The notes: generated by a model from the letters alone, not told the origin. A stretch of DNA of 44,884 bases from Gnetum montanum (GCA_015680685.1 MNCI01013788.1:155567-200450), one strand, 5' to 3'. Counted from the first letter of the stretch, positions 10,400-21,809 are shown. Program-made: numbers and translations.

Positions 10400-11335
10400 C
10401 TCCTCTGCCAGATCAACGCCCGCCTCTTGCTTCGCTTACACCTTTCTTAGATCTACCTGCAGCCGCTGTTTGTATGTCTGGAAACCATATTTCTCCTCTG
10501 ATGTTCGGATCTTAATCTGATTTTTCAATGCCTTTAGCCCCTTTGTTAGAAAGTCTCTCAAATCCCAAGCTTCAAGGTAATGCTACCAAATGCTCTGAAC
10601 TAGCGGTTGGAGCCACGGTTTACTCAACCATGTCTATTCAAACTAGAAAGGCCAAGGCGTCGAGCCCGACCCCCCACCGAGCCAACATACAATCGACCAA
10701 TGGTCAGAAGCCTGCCTCAGTCACCCAGATATCCAGCTCCAACAGCAAGCTCATACTCAGTCAGACTCTATTAATCTTAGATTGAACCCGATTATGCCCC
10801 CGTCTTCTATTACTCCAAGTGAATCTGCAACCCTCAATTTCCAAATCCGCTAAGCCATGCCTCAGCAAGAACTCCGTGCACTCCACACTGCTAGGCGAAT
10901 CCGTAGAATCTAGGCTCGTTTTCTCCCAAGGATATAGGTGCTGATTGAAGTCCCCCACCAACAACCATCGGTCTGTGTCAGGCACCACCAGCAAGACTCT
11001 TTGGAGTTCCTGTATCCTCGCCTCCTAACCCTATGCCCCATAAACTTTGGTTAGCTAGACCCATTGTAGGGGAAGGTACACCGTCTAAGTCCATTGCAAA
11101 CTATCCATCTAGTTGGTAGGTAATTTGGACAAGATAGCAAGCCCCCCAACACATCCCCTACGTTGGACAATTAGCAGATTCCATCCCTCCCACCGCAACA
11201 AACTCTCTTTAGCTGCCTACAACTTCATTTTCTATACGTAGACAACATCACATCCTTCACTCCAAATAATCATTTTCAGGGTATTTTGTTTGTAAGGGGT
11301 ACCCTATCCCCTGCAATTCCAGGACAAAATCTTCA
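10400..11335 (-). pseudogene. LINE 2 ORF2 endonuclease, broken
   Basis: Start MKILSWNCRG at 11335, then GTPYKQNTL. Further in are TDRWLLVGDFNQHLYPWEKT (10970-10910; GDFN intact) and CRFTWSNRRRGHNRVQSKIN (10830-10770). This is the apurinic-endonuclease-like domain that nicks the target. Stops between 11300 and 11000 break it. It is better preserved than the LINE 1 domain. Confidence 0.8.
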
Positions 11336-11825
11336 TGGAGACACAGACGTACATCTGTGATAGACTTCCTTGAGGGTCCTCTGCACCCTAAGGTCCATCT
11401 CCAACTGCATCAGCCTCTTCCGCACTGTTGACGCACTTGGCCAACCCAATTTATTTCTTTTACAGTATTCCATGTCGTCCTACAGCCTTGTTTAGGTCAT
11501 AGCTAACTCCACCAGTTTTGGCCTAGATGAGCCCCACCAAAGCATGATCCACTCCCCCAACAATGGTAATTCCAAGGGTTGCCTGGTAGGTGTACATTTC
11601 AGCGACCTCCCTAATGGTGGTGAACAGGTCACCACCACAACCACCTACACCCCCGATTCCACTAGACCCCCACCAATTTCCAAAGCATGTTTCTCCAGCT
11701 AATCCACCATCCCACCAAGGTCACGAGATGGGTCATTTTTGGGCCATGCATCGTCTACCCCTCCTAGGCATCTTGGGTCAGCCCCATGATCCCCCTGTTA
11801 TGGCCCCCATTAGCGTCTATCGGTC

Positions 11826-12770
11826 CTAGTCAACCAGCTTCACGACCTTCCCTTTTTTCCCCACCACAGTCCAACCCCCGTGGGATTCCTTACTAAGCAG
11901 CCGACAATCCTTCATGGGGTGCCCCTTTCCACAAGTCAAGCACACCCCTGCTTTCTTTAGATCCTTCAAAGATGACAAATTTTCAAAGTGAACCCGGATC
12001 CACTCCTCCCTGTCCTCCATGTATAGAACCACTTTCTTGACCTGGTCTTTGGACCCTAGCAAATGCCACACGCAAAATCATGCATAACCCATACGATCCA
12101 TCAATGCCATGAAAGCATTGAACTTGATGAACTCCCCGAATAGTCCGACCAACAACTTCAGAAACCTGATAGACCAGAACTCAAGGGGCAGGTCCATGAC
12201 CCTAATCCAAATCAACACTTGGTCAAAGAGATTGGCATCCCGATGGACACTCAGCCTCCATAGTGCCAATGCCAAAACTTGTGCCCCATAAAACCACAGT
12301 CCCCCCCGCCCCCCCCAGCAACACCCACTCTCAGTCAGCAACATGTTTAAAAAACAAAGAGCAGCCTATCATCAGCAAGGCTATGCACAATCAGCTCCTC
12401 CAAACCCCAAGCTACCTTGGCCCATCTATGAATGAGATCCATTTTGGGCTAGACACCATCCAAAACAAACTTGCCAAGTAGGCACAGCTGCAACACCTAG
12501 ACCACCTCCATCAACAATCGTCTGACCTTTAGGCACATCGTCCCACACTCGCACTTACAAGCGTCAAACCCTGAGTTGCCCACCCGCCCTCTAGATTTTC
12601 CCCCAATGCCCAACGCCCTCCTGGCCGCACCCTCCTCTGGGCCATTCGACACACCTATCTCCCCTCCTACATCACCCGCACCTCTCATCCTGCTGCCATT
12701 TTGCCCATCGCCCTTGCTTTCATCACCCGCCTCTCCAGCCAATTGTGCTTCTTTGATTATAATTGGTAGT
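11826..12770 (-). pseudogene. LINE 2 ORF1 (RNA-binding, zinc knuckle), broken
   Basis: The Gly-rich N-terminus (12742-12500) includes GEAGDESKGDGQNGSRMRG. It is followed by PKMDLIHRWAKVAWGLEEL, GGLWFYGAQVLALALWRLSV, DLPLEFWSIRFLKLLVGLFG, FNAFMALMDRMGYA and the knuckle CLTCGKGHPMKDC at about 11965-11927. It matches LINE 1 ORF1 in order. At least three stops are present, one at about 12075. Confidence 0.75.
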
Positions 12771-12933
12771 TAGCCTCTCAACCAAAAATAGTTTTCCCTC
12801 ATTAACATTAATATGTAGATAAGGTGGGACTTTTCTACTTTTCATACTTCTAAGGATTGATGCATCAATAGTATATCTTTATAGATTTTACTAAGGCATT
12901 TAACTTTGTTGTGAGAGAACACCAGAATTTGAA

Positions 12934-13330
12934 ATGGAAGCTGGAGCAAGAACTAGAGGCAAGTCCAGAAGTGGAGTAGTCGTGGGCACCAGAGCTGGGT
13001 CTGGTTCTGGCATGGGCTTTGACAGAAGCAACTCGGTGGTTGGGGACGCCTTAGACAGGGGGGTGGTCAAAGCGAAAGACTATGGGGTGATGGGCAATAG
13101 GGCCAATTCTTTGGGTCATCAGTCCGAACAAATGACTCCTTGTGGATTGAGGTTCAGAGTTTGCCACTGGAGGGCATTCAAACTACCGAACACAGCCATA
13201 TTGGTCGTTTTTTATGTCTAAGGGCGTTTGGCCTAAGATTGACTTGATTCGAAAGTGGGTTGTGGCTATGTGGGGTTTAGAGAACGTAGGTGTCAGGTGT
13301 CTAGTTGGTTTTGTTTTCATTGTGCTAATA
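12934..13330 (+). pseudogene. 5' scrap of another LINE ORF1
   Basis: The frame from ATG at 12934 is Gly/Arg/Ser-rich (RTRGKSRSGVVVGTRAGSGS). It then needs a frame change to read MSKGVWPKIDLIRKWVVAMW and GLENVGVRCL, which match the start of ORF1 in LINES 1 and 2. It stops abruptly near 13330. It lies on plus next to the outer end of LINE 2. Confidence 0.5.
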
Positions 13331-13940
13331 TTTGTTTCTAATCAAAAATTTTGTTATTGTTAGTAGGTCCTAACAAGTTATGCATGTAGCATTGAGATCA
13401 TTGAGATTGTGGCAAATCGTAAATTGTGAACAAAAGATGAAAAACCTATAGGTGAATTATTGCACTAAACAATAATGTTGTATCTATCTTGATAAGCAAT
13501 ATGTCAAAAGAAACTCTTGAACTAGTGTAGAAAAAATTGAGTGCCAATGAACTTTGATGTGGCATACAATTAATCTATGGTTAAATTAATCAAAGACAAA
13601 ATAAGAAAATTAAAGAACTATTGAAAAACTATATATGATGCAAAATTGGATAGCTGTACAGATTGTAAAATAATAATATAAACATCTGAAATCATATTGA
13701 GACAAGGCTAGGATCGTAATGATGATGATACAAACATGTGAAACAATGTGAGTAAATAACATCATATTCATCCCAATTCCCAACTATGTAGGTCCAATAT
13801 TAACTATTATAAAAAATGAGTTACATAATGTAGGAAAACATGCTTTGTCGGTGGATCAAATGTTGTTTCCCTCTAGAACAGGGGTCAGTGGAGTGTGGAG
13901 ATCCTTACAGGTTCCATGTTATCTTAAGCATCACCAAAGA
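13331..13940. other. AT-rich spacer; nothing recognised
   Basis: No sustained frame, RNA gene or clear repeat structure on either strand. Confidence 0.4.
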
Positions 13941-14830
13941 ACTACATGGCCCTAATTCCTTTGTGTATTGCATCAAAAGGATATGTTGGCTTGTCAAGGA
14001 GCTTTAGCTCTGATACTTGGGCCACCAACCTTCTCTACAAAGTGGAGCCTAGGGCTAAGTGTGTTAGAGTAAGAATGCATCTTAGCTCTCTTAAGAAAAT
14101 GATGCCTGACATGTATGCTAGTGCTCTTAAGTATGTTGTGTATGTTGCATTAGTTCAGTCACTTATATGATTATAAAGGCATCCTCGCAGCACCCCTACC
14201 CTTAGACTAATGTGTGGCATGTGAGTTGTGTACATATACTATGCTTGCAAGTTCTTGATGACTTTGATGTGTAGTCCACCTTCACTCCATTCTAGAACAT
14301 TTGGCTACTTTAGGACTCTTGGGTGGTGCTAACTGGTGCTTCCCCAAAGCAGTGCTGTTACAGATTATTAGGATGTCACAAAAGATAAAACCATGACAAA
14401 TATCCTTAAATATATCACTGCAATAATTTTCTATTTCAAATTAGGAGTACAAAGATCAATTGGTGCTGCTGCAAAATAATAAGCAGTATCACTCTCAGTG
14501 TCATCTATGAAGGCTGAATATATTGAGCACTCTTTGAAATACCTGAAATACTTCCTGAGGATGTTACAACAATTTTAAAAAAAAAACATTAATATCCTAA
14601 AACCGATCACTATATTTTATGGTTATCAAACAACAATAAAGTCCAAGGTAAGCCCAGTCAATGCACTAAAAATGATCAAACTAAAAAATACGAACGAGAT
14701 GAACTAACCAAACCTCTTGCAAGAGAGCAATTTCCCCAACCTTCAAATAGACGATACCTTGAAAGACGTATGGGGAATGACTTTGCTCATTTAGTTCTTC
14801 CAGTAAAATTAAAGTGTTTTAATTAAGCAA
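13940..14830 (+). pseudogene. Ty1/copia pol remnant (RT end and RNase H)
   Basis: Degenerate but ordered: KKMMPDMYASALKYVVYVAL (14091-14150) resembles the copia RT end (PYASAVGSLMYAM). SITLSVSSMKAEYIEHSLKY (14490-14545) resembles the RNase H block with AEYIA. KPITIFYGYQTTIKSK resembles the CDNQSAIKL block. ERDELTKPLAREQF near 14700 resembles DIFTKPL. The frame changes several times and no LTR was found nearby. Confidence 0.5.
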
Positions 14831-15323
14831 AAGCATGGGTGTGATAGAACATTGTATGATTTTCAACACTGATTATTTGGAATAGGCAACGTATAAAATG
14901 TCAGTAGAGTGAGTCTATCCAGGTTTTGTGAAAACAAATATTTTATTCATATGATAAAAGAAATCGTGACCCATCATGAAGAGGTACGACCATCTAGAAC
15001 CACGGATAAAAGCAAGTTTTATAGGTGAGCTTAAATCCATGCTTGAAAAAAAAACATAGGAAACCAATTAAAGGAAGAAGGAGAAAATATGAGAGAGAAC
15101 GAGAGATGAAGACTAGACAGCAGCAGCAGAGCAGTGTTCACGTAGAAACCACAAATCTATTTCATGTGACAAAGAATAAAAACTTTGTTGCAAATTACAT
15201 TATTCTAACTTTAAAAGTGTGCCATATAACCATATTCTCTTGTAATCTGTGTGATTTTGTACCCTACATCATTCCTAGGCTTCCATGTGGTCATCACTAA
15301 AGGTAATAACTGTGAATAGTCAA
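14831..15323. other. Non-coding stretch; nothing recognised
   Basis: AT-rich with a short purine-rich patch near 15060-15135 ending in a few CAG triplets. No credible gene. Confidence 0.4.
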
Positions 15324-16261
15324 TTTCTGGCAGGAAATTGACAGGCGAGGGAGAGAAGGTCTGGTGCATAATGGAGCAAGCAGAGCTAGGCCATACTAAG
15401 ATGGCTAAAGAATAGAAGAGACGGCGGGACTTGTGGGAGGTGGCTACTAAGATTGAACTCGAAGAGGAACTACGCAACCATCTCAAAGCTGAAATGCAGC
15501 AGGAGAAACAGGAACAAATATGCTTAGGAAGCTGAGAAGCAAGAGCAAAGAGACAGAGACAGACTTAAAACTAAGCAGATGCAACAGCAGTAGGACAAGG
15601 CCCATGAGGTCAACGCATGGCATTGGCTTCAAGAGGACAAATGCCCTTACTTCATCATGAAGGTCAACCATAATACTTCATAGCATGCCTTGCACAGGTA
15701 CATTAGGAGGAAGGCAGCAAACCTTCATCCAGACAGCACTAGAGATGCAAAGGAATGCATACACAAGAAGGAGAAATTCAAGGAGTTCCAACAGGCTGCT
15801 ACTTTCATTGACACTGAGAGGCATCATGTGGTCCTAGATACGATACATGCCCAGGAGAGGGTTCTATGCCGATGTATTAGGCTGCCTAGACCGATGTAGG
15901 GTTGCCACTGTTCTTTCTTGTGTGCTATGTGGGGTCCGTTGCTCCTTTTTTTGGGTTAGGGGCTGCTTTCTCCATGGTTTGCCCTCCCTGGTGGGGCATG
16001 GTTTATGTTTTCTGCTTATTGCAGTGTTGACGTTCGGGATGTCTCCCACTAGTGGATCTGTTGGTTTCAATGGATGTTTGTTTTGCCTGGGTGCCTGGAG
16101 CAGGCTTGTCAAAGGTCTGTGTCAGTTAGGGGAATGTTCATCCCCTAGACACTGAGATAGGGCCTTTTCCTCCCCCACTTTTGGTTGTACATAGTTACCT
16201 ACGGATTTTATACCAATATAATGACCTGAATTCTTCTCAAAAAAAATTTCTGGCAGGAAAT
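15324..16261 (+). mobile_element. 5'-truncated LINE tail (copy C) with 15-bp target-site duplication
   Basis: The body, 15339-16246, ends in CTTCTC plus A(8). It is flanked by identical direct repeats TTTCTGGCAGGAAAT at 15324-15338 and 16247-16261, so both ends of this insertion are certain. It contains only the coiled coil, the J-like module and the 3' UTR of the LINE family. That is the usual outcome of incomplete reverse transcription starting at the poly(A). It sits on the opposite strand to, and downstream of, exon 3 of the split gene. Confidence 0.9.
15390..15899 (+). pseudogene. Coiled coil plus J-domain-like module, copy C
   Basis: The coiled-coil part shows ATKIELEEELRNHLKAEMQQ, EKQEQ, then after a frame change RQRQ and QMQQQ, followed by VNAWHWLQEDK. 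The J-like part starts CPYFIMKVNHNTS (15642), a stop at 15681, then LHRYIRRKAANLHPDSTRDA, HKKEKFKEFQQAATFIDTE and RHHVVLDTIHAQE. HPD is encoded at 15726-15734. KEKFKEFQQA closely resembles helix III of genuine J domains. The stop in the loop between helices I and II is the main lesion. Confidence 0.65.
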
Positions 16262-16461
16262 ATACTTAGGTTGACATAAGAAAAAATGAAGATAAGCAAT
16301 AGTTTTAGGTGGAATTCCAGTTTTTCATTAAAAGGGAACAAGCAAAGAATCCTGTCACACTACTAAATTACAAAGAGAACCCCTTTTATGATGCATAATA
16401 ATAGAACCCAAGAAAGAAATAATTTGAGGAATTAAAATAATGTAGTACTCTATGAAAACAC

Positions 16462-16676
16462 CTTTCCAATGAGAGGACGTGGTACAGCATCTGAACCACA
16501 CTCAGAATTTTGCTTCCATAGAATTTTTTCAGCGCAGATACCATCTTTTATACAACAATTACTATTTTGATTTTCAGGAAGTACGCATCCCTCAGAACTC
16601 TCAGATACACCTTCTAATACTTCATCTTTTACAAATGCATCAGCTGCAACGTCTCCATCCACCCTGTGTCCTTCAG
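16462..16676 (-). CDS. Exon 3 of the split gene
   Basis: 215 nt from GTTGCAG to GGAAAG|GTGTTT, ending on a codon boundary. It is acidic (DAFVKDEVLEGVSESSEG) and then contains SNCCIKDGICAEKIL and a C-terminal PRPLIGK. Confidence 0.6.
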
Positions 16677-19600
16677 CTGCAACATTAGATGCAAGGAAAA
16701 CACAAGTTAAAGATCATATCTCAACTATTTCCAAATAATTACCCTACCTCAAGGTTAGATATAAAAGAAATAAAAGAAAATTCATAATAAATATATCTTG
16801 CAGTCTACAAAATAAAAGAAAAATTGCTGGGCATAATAACAATCATAGCTATATGGGTATCTATGCAACAATATTGATGCAAGGTTTCTAAAAGTGGGAA
16901 TGGCTATTTTTGTCTGTTATCAAAATCTTTGTGTGTACATGGTTGAATTAGTTAGTTTAGGTAATGCCAAATTTGGGGGCCATCATCTAGAATTATAGTA
17001 AGGTATTTGTTTTTTAGTTCGTAAGGCCTAGTTTTGAGCCTGGTGGTGTAGAGACACCTCTTCTGATCCCCTTGTTCTACCCTACATGCTACGTGTCTTC
17101 TTATGTTGATTTTGTTGAGGATGACTCTTGGATGTTTTGGCATGTTTCAGGGTGTTTTCCTGAACTATGAGGCTTTAAAGATTAATTTTGAAGAAAGCAC
17201 TATCTTTTTAATTTTCATCGATTGGAAAAACAAAATGTTGGTAATGTTTTGAGATGTGAATGGGCTAATCTTCCAAACAAATATTTAGGTTGATTGTTAT
17301 TTCACAGAAGGGATTAAGAAAATTTATGGATTGGAGTTTTGGAATTCGTTACCTAGTGTAGTAATAATATTACTATGGCTGCCAGATTACAATTAATTCA
17401 AGGTTACAAATAATTAGCTCCAAATTATTTTTGATATCATGCTTATGGACACCGAGGGATATGGTTAAGAAAAACTGGAGGGAAATTTTCTCTGGTAGGA
17501 TCCTGAAGGTAGAAAGAGATTCACCTATCAGATTGTGATAACGTCTGACAGACTACAATTAATTCAGAGCTATATTTAATCAGCTCCAATATTATGTAAT
17601 ACCATAATTTTGGATACATAGCGAGATAGTTAAAGAAAATTTGGAGCAAGAAGTTCTCTAGTAGGATCGTGAAGTTGGAAAGAGATTCACCTTTCAAATT
17701 GGAATAAATGTCCGTTATCAATGGAAAAATCCTAGAATTGGATTTTAAAAAGTAAACTATTTAAAAAAAATGCCGCTTTTGGGGAAGTTGATATACAATA
17801 TTATGAATGAGGATCTGATGTGGGTGAAGTAATGAAGGCAAAGTATTTAGACCATATATAGAAGGATTCTAAAAGAGAGCATACTTCAGCAGCACACTTC
17901 AGCACCATGGAATCTTGCTGAAAAAAACATAAATAGATGAACATCATTTTACAAAATCTCATACGGTGATGAGTTTTGGTTATGGTGCTTAGTTTCTTTG
18001 TCTTGAAGAAAATTTCTACTATAGATAACTTAATGAAACAAGGATAAACAATAATTAGTAGATTTTTTTTATTTTATTTTTTTTTGCAAAAATTCTTCTG
18101 AGAATTGTAATCATTATCTTTATGCATTATGCTATGATCACTCATATCTGGAATAAATGTTGACGGCCACAATTTAGCATTTTATAATGCCAAAGTCTTT
18201 ATAGGATTGGCATGTGATTTTTTGACTTTTGAACTTTAAGTGGAACAATATTATCAGTTTTTAGAAGGTATTGAAAACAACCTAGAGAAAGTATGATAAT
18301 TGCAGTAAAAGGTTTGGACAAGAATGTATATTACAGAATTTGATTCATTTACCCATCTTCATAACTCACAAAATTAAATAAGTTGTAACATACATGTGAG
18401 AGCTTCCATTTTTATTTTTATCTTTATATTTTGTAAACATAGAATCATCATCATTTGGAATGATGGTAAGGTGCTTGTTTCACAAGTTATAAGACCTAGG
18501 TTCAAGCCTCAGCACAGTCAATTAAAAATAGGTTAGGTTTTTGCTCATCCACCAACCCCCCTAGGACCTCGCCTTGGCAGGATGAGCACTTAGCCTTTGG
18601 TTAGTCTCTATTCTCTAATATCCCTGGTAATTCGTGGCAATACTTTGAATTTATTTAGAATATATTTTCTTTAACTTCTTAATCCAAACACCAAATGAAG
18701 AAAAATTTGTCCTAAACTTTAGCATGTGATATTGAGCAATTAAAAACAACACAATTGAAGAACAATAGTATCAAATCTAAGAAGAAAGTTAACCCTTGTT
18801 TTGAAGCTGCAGATTCTGTAATTTTTCAATTTCATATTTTCTCTTCCATTTGGCAGCATCTTCTAAGGCACGAGCTTTTCCTTCTGCAACTCGTTTTAAT
18901 GCCTTCAAAATGACTGCAAATTAAAATAAAGAAGAAAATTCATTCCATTCAGGAATTCTCTAGACACATTCAGGACTTGAAACATGAAAGGCATGGATAG
19001 CAGATTGCTAGTTCTAACAATACACATTAGAAATTTGCAATTCAAGATCATGATAGGTTAGGGGACCATCTTTCCAAATTAACCTTAATGTTTAATTTCA
19101 CATAATTACAAATTCTAATACTAATGAAACAAAAATAACCAATGCAAAAACACCAATAACATAACAGCTTTTGTCCAAAAATAACATAGCGTAAAAATAA
19201 TAATGAATAAAACTGACACAATTTTGTTAAAATCTAGCCCTTTTCTGTGTTCCGGATTTCATATACTTTAACACAAAAAATTGATAGTTTATTCTTTGTT
19301 TCTCATACTGTTAGATAGAACTGTGATTATTTGAATGATATGTTTTTTATCAAAATTTATTTAGACGTAAAATTTGCTGATTTGGCCCTTGCCTGTTGAA
19401 GTGCTAATATAATTTGGTAACTATGTCAAAAACTAATTTTTGTTAGAAAACGCAGTTGTACACTCTGCTCATCCATATTTTGACAGATTTCTTGTGCAGG
19501 GAGAAGTTTTGTATATGACTTCACAGTTAATACAATACTTCCATTGATATTTTGCATGTAAAGCTTTTCTCATTAACATATACAACTCTTCTTTTAAACA

Positions 19601-20214
19601 CTTCAAAAATTGCATCTTTCTATTAACATTGAAATGTGTAACAACATAGAATTAGGTTGAGTGAAAATCTTTTATTACAGTTTTTCAGTGAAGCAAGAAT
19701 CTATATTTATAAATCGTTAGTTATTCACTCAAAAAAACTACCATGTTATGATTTAACATAGACTTTACTGTTTATGTCTAGCATAACCAAGTAGTAACTA
19801 CTTGATATATACTGTGTGGCAGCAACCACGTGCAAAATCTCATAGTTCAAAATAAACAAGAATCAATTCCACTGAGTATTAATCTCTCTATACCACGTAT
19901 TATTACTCAAAGAAAAACATCATAGACCAAACTCCAGATGACACTCACATTGAGCTGCAGCATCTTTGGCGAACAAAAATCATATTTAGCTACTAATCAT
20001 CAGCAGGAAAAAGTGGCTTAATAGGTACAATATCAACAAAATTGACCTTTCTACAAAACATAACAACAATAACAGTCATACCTTGCAACTCCTCTGAAAA
20101 TTCCACAGATAACTCTTGAAGCTGTTCATGCAACATCATTTCCGATTCCATAGCAGAGGGCAATATGTAACCCTTCTCTTCAAGATTACTGAAATATGAT
20201 ATGGGCGAAGACAT
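16462..20214 (-). CDS. Split host gene, N-terminal exons; possibly NADK1-type NAD kinase
   Basis: Three exons on minus join without a stop and with matching phases: 20214-20082 (or from 20188), 18913-18794 and 16676-16462. Every junction has GT donors and AG acceptors (TTTGCAG, TTGCAG). The product begins near MESEMMLHEQLQELSVEFSE, continues with LKALKRVAEGKARALEDAAK and WKRKYEIEKLQNLQLQN (a coiled coil), then an acidic stretch with a Cys pattern, CCIKDGICAEKIL. That last motif recalls the plant NADK1 N-terminal region (Cys-Cys..GICSHEVL), which precedes the ATP-NAD kinase domain. I recall this from memory and could not check it. No catalytic exon is seen at lower coordinates, so it may lie beyond the LINEs or off the window. 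That it is a real spliced gene is fairly sure; the name is not. Confidence 0.55.
16960..17110 (+). repeat. tRNA-like SINE fragment, intron copy 1
   Basis: TATAGTAAGGTATTTG followed by a box-B-like TAGTTTTGAGCC aligns with the copy at 18455-18560 (GATGGTAAGGTGCTTG, then TAGGTTCAAGCC), at roughly three-quarters identity over about 50 bp. The two boxes are about 37 bp apart, as in pol III promoters. Confidence 0.4.
17165..17710 (+). pseudogene. LINE RT remnant containing a tandem duplication
   Basis: Degenerate plus-strand reading: NYEALKINFEESTIFLI, then NVGNVLRCEWANLPNKYLG, then a segment like the LINE RT thumb (FLW followed by DPEGRKRFTYQIV). The thumb-like part occurs twice in tandem, about 17376-17537 and 17543-17706. 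Each copy starts with ..AGA(C/T)TACAATTAATTC and ends AAAGAGATTCACCT(A/T)TCA(A/G)ATTG. It lies in the intron between exons 2 and 3 of the split gene. Confidence 0.5.
17711..18440. other. Intronic AT-rich stretch; nothing recognised
   Basis: Lies inside the exon 2 to exon 3 intron. It holds homopolymer T runs (about 18064-18085) and no frame or repeat I recognise. Confidence 0.4.
18455..18620 (+). repeat. tRNA-like SINE fragment, intron copy 2
   Basis: GATGGTAAGGTGCTTG, then 21 bp later TAAGACCTAGGTTCAAGCCT with a good box B (GGTTCAAGCC). A C/T-rich patch with ccaccaacccccctagg follows. Pol III-derived origin is inferred from the two boxes and the second copy at 16960. Confidence 0.45.
18794..18913 (-). 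CDS. Exon 2 of the split gene
   Basis: 120 nt between TTTGCAG and CAAGG|GTTAAC, phases 1 and 1. It encodes VILKALKRVAEGKARALEDA, then AKWKRKYEIEKLQNLQLQN, a basic coiled coil with no stop. Confidence 0.65.
18914..20081 (-). other. Intron 1 of the split gene
   Basis: AT-rich, GT...AG bounded, about 1.17 kb. No recognised repeat or frame inside. Confidence 0.5.
20082..20214 (-). CDS. Exon 1 (visible) of the split gene
   Basis: It ends TTGCAAG|GTATGA, phase 1. ATG at 20214 is in frame, but TATTTCAG ends at 20189, so the exon may instead start at 20188 as an internal exon. In that case an upstream exon ending at 21810 (CAAAG|GTACTT) would join in phase. Confidence 0.55.
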
Positions 20215-20705
20215 TTAAAAAACAGAAAATATAAACAGTTAGTAACAAGAAAAATAATTAGCAATTTACTTGTGTTCAGAACAAGAAATATATGTTAAAA
20301 AAAAACATAAATGGTTGTTCCGCCATTAATAACCATGTGTTGGTCCCTTGCAACTTTGCCTCTACAAAAGGCAGCAGAAAATACAATGAAGTAGAATTTC
20401 CTAAAAAGCAAGCATAGGAACCTCCGAGTCATTGTACAAGAGCGGTTAAGCAATTATTCAAAAATACCATATTCTAACTTTCATTTGTTTTCTTTCCAAA
20501 AAACATCAGACAGTGATAAGTGACTGGTCTGTGCATGGGTTTTTAATTAAACATGCAATTAGTGTGCACCGCAGAAATCAGCGATCTGTGCTAGTAGAAA
20601 GAAAGTGCAATCAGATTATTAGAATGAACACACTGGTTATTGCTGCTGGGGATTAGACAGAAACATTAAAGCTAGCATGCTTTTACAAACCAATTTTATC
20701 CTCGT

Positions 20706-21000
20706 TAAAAAAAATTATTTTTTTTTAGAAAATATTCGGGATTATATTACTGAGAAAGAAAGACTATAGTACAGGAGATTACAAATCGTGGGCCAATGGA
20801 GGAAAAAACCCCTAAGTCACAAAAAATTCAGCATCCTATTAAACATGTTATAACCAAGAAACAAACTCAAAAATCGAGGGAGAACCCAGGGAGGGGGTAC
20901 CCACCCAAAAAAGGAAGAGGGGGTGCTCCCCCAACCCAGGGGGGGCACCAGGAGAGAAAAAAAGCATTTCATTGTTTCTTTTTACCTATTCATAAGGGTG
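20706..21000 (-). mobile_element. Short 3' tail of a LINE, antisense
   Basis: On minus the sequence ends ..CTTTCTCAGTAATATAATCC, CGAATATTTTCT, then A(9) (plus T run at 20716-20725). Upstream is a G/C-rich patch (20880-20945, gggtaccc and ccccctgg) like that before the LINE 1 poly(A). I read it as a 5'-truncated LINE end. No target-site duplication was established. Confidence 0.45.
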
Positions 21001-21283
21001 GAAAAAAAGCATTCAGAAAATTTTGCAGGATAAGAACTATAAATACATTGCACCACAATTACCAATGTCCGGGTTATTCGACATTTAAAAACAATAAATG
21101 TGTGTAATCAATACTGAATTGTGTTTGAAGGTTATTTAGCTGAACGACGGCATTTGGATCAAAACACGTGTAATTTTTCAGCTTAACTGTCTTGCCCCCT
21201 CTTTAAAAATATAATTTTGAAAAAAAAAAACAAAGCACTCTAGACTTTTCTAGTTAAAGCAGACCCTGATACCTAAAAAGATT

Positions 21284-21307
21284 AATTATTATTATTATTA
21301 TTATTAC
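21284..21307. repeat. (ATT)n microsatellite
   Basis: About seven or eight perfect ATT units. Confidence 0.9.
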
Positions 21308-21809
21308 CGAAAAACCAAGGAAGGAAAGGATGACGTCTGGTAAAAAAACTTCAAGACCGTTTTGAACTATTAGTGGATACGGTGGAATACGCATTACTTG
21401 ATGTGTATTTTATAATTCCTGTTCTCCAGAAAAGCCGGCATAAATGGGAAATTACAGTTAATAGTTTAGTTGACCTATTTAAAATAGCATAAAGGAAACT
21501 TGGTAACCTTGTTTGGTAAGCCTATTATGTATATGTCCTCTTTCAATTGATCCTGAAGGTCTAAGGACGCGATAAAAAACCTCAGTTTCGATTTCGATTT
21601 CAGAATTCTGGTCTCTTTGCAAATAACTTCATGCAACATAGTTTAGAAGCTACATTCGACAAGGCCTTGAATACTACCAAGATTTTGAATTACCACCAAG
21701 TAGCAAGTGCAACCTTACAACCAACGCAGCAGAAAACCATCGATACTTATCCAAGTATATCGATTGAACTGAAAGGAGAGAGTGGGAACAAAACATACAC
21801 AGAAAGTAC

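Larger units (their letters stand above)
6832..12806 (-). mobile_element. LINE 2: nearly full-length plant LINE with target-site duplication
   Basis: On minus, ORF1 (12770-11826), endonuclease (11335-10400), RT (10230-8990), zf-RVT (8720-8450), the conserved post-zf-RVT segment (8295-7690) and a coiled-coil region (7650-7080) run in order. The element ends in an A-rich tail, seen on plus as T(10)-C-T(9) near 6846-6865. The 13-bp direct repeat ttccctcattaac lies at both sides (6832-6844 and about 12793-12805), marking both insertion ends. The body is therefore about 5.95 kb. Stops and frameshifts throughout. Confidence 0.9.

Noticed and set aside
20796-21107. 103-codon plus frame, Lys/Gly/Pro-rich
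   Set aside because: Antisense of a LINE 3' UTR with its G/C-rich patch.
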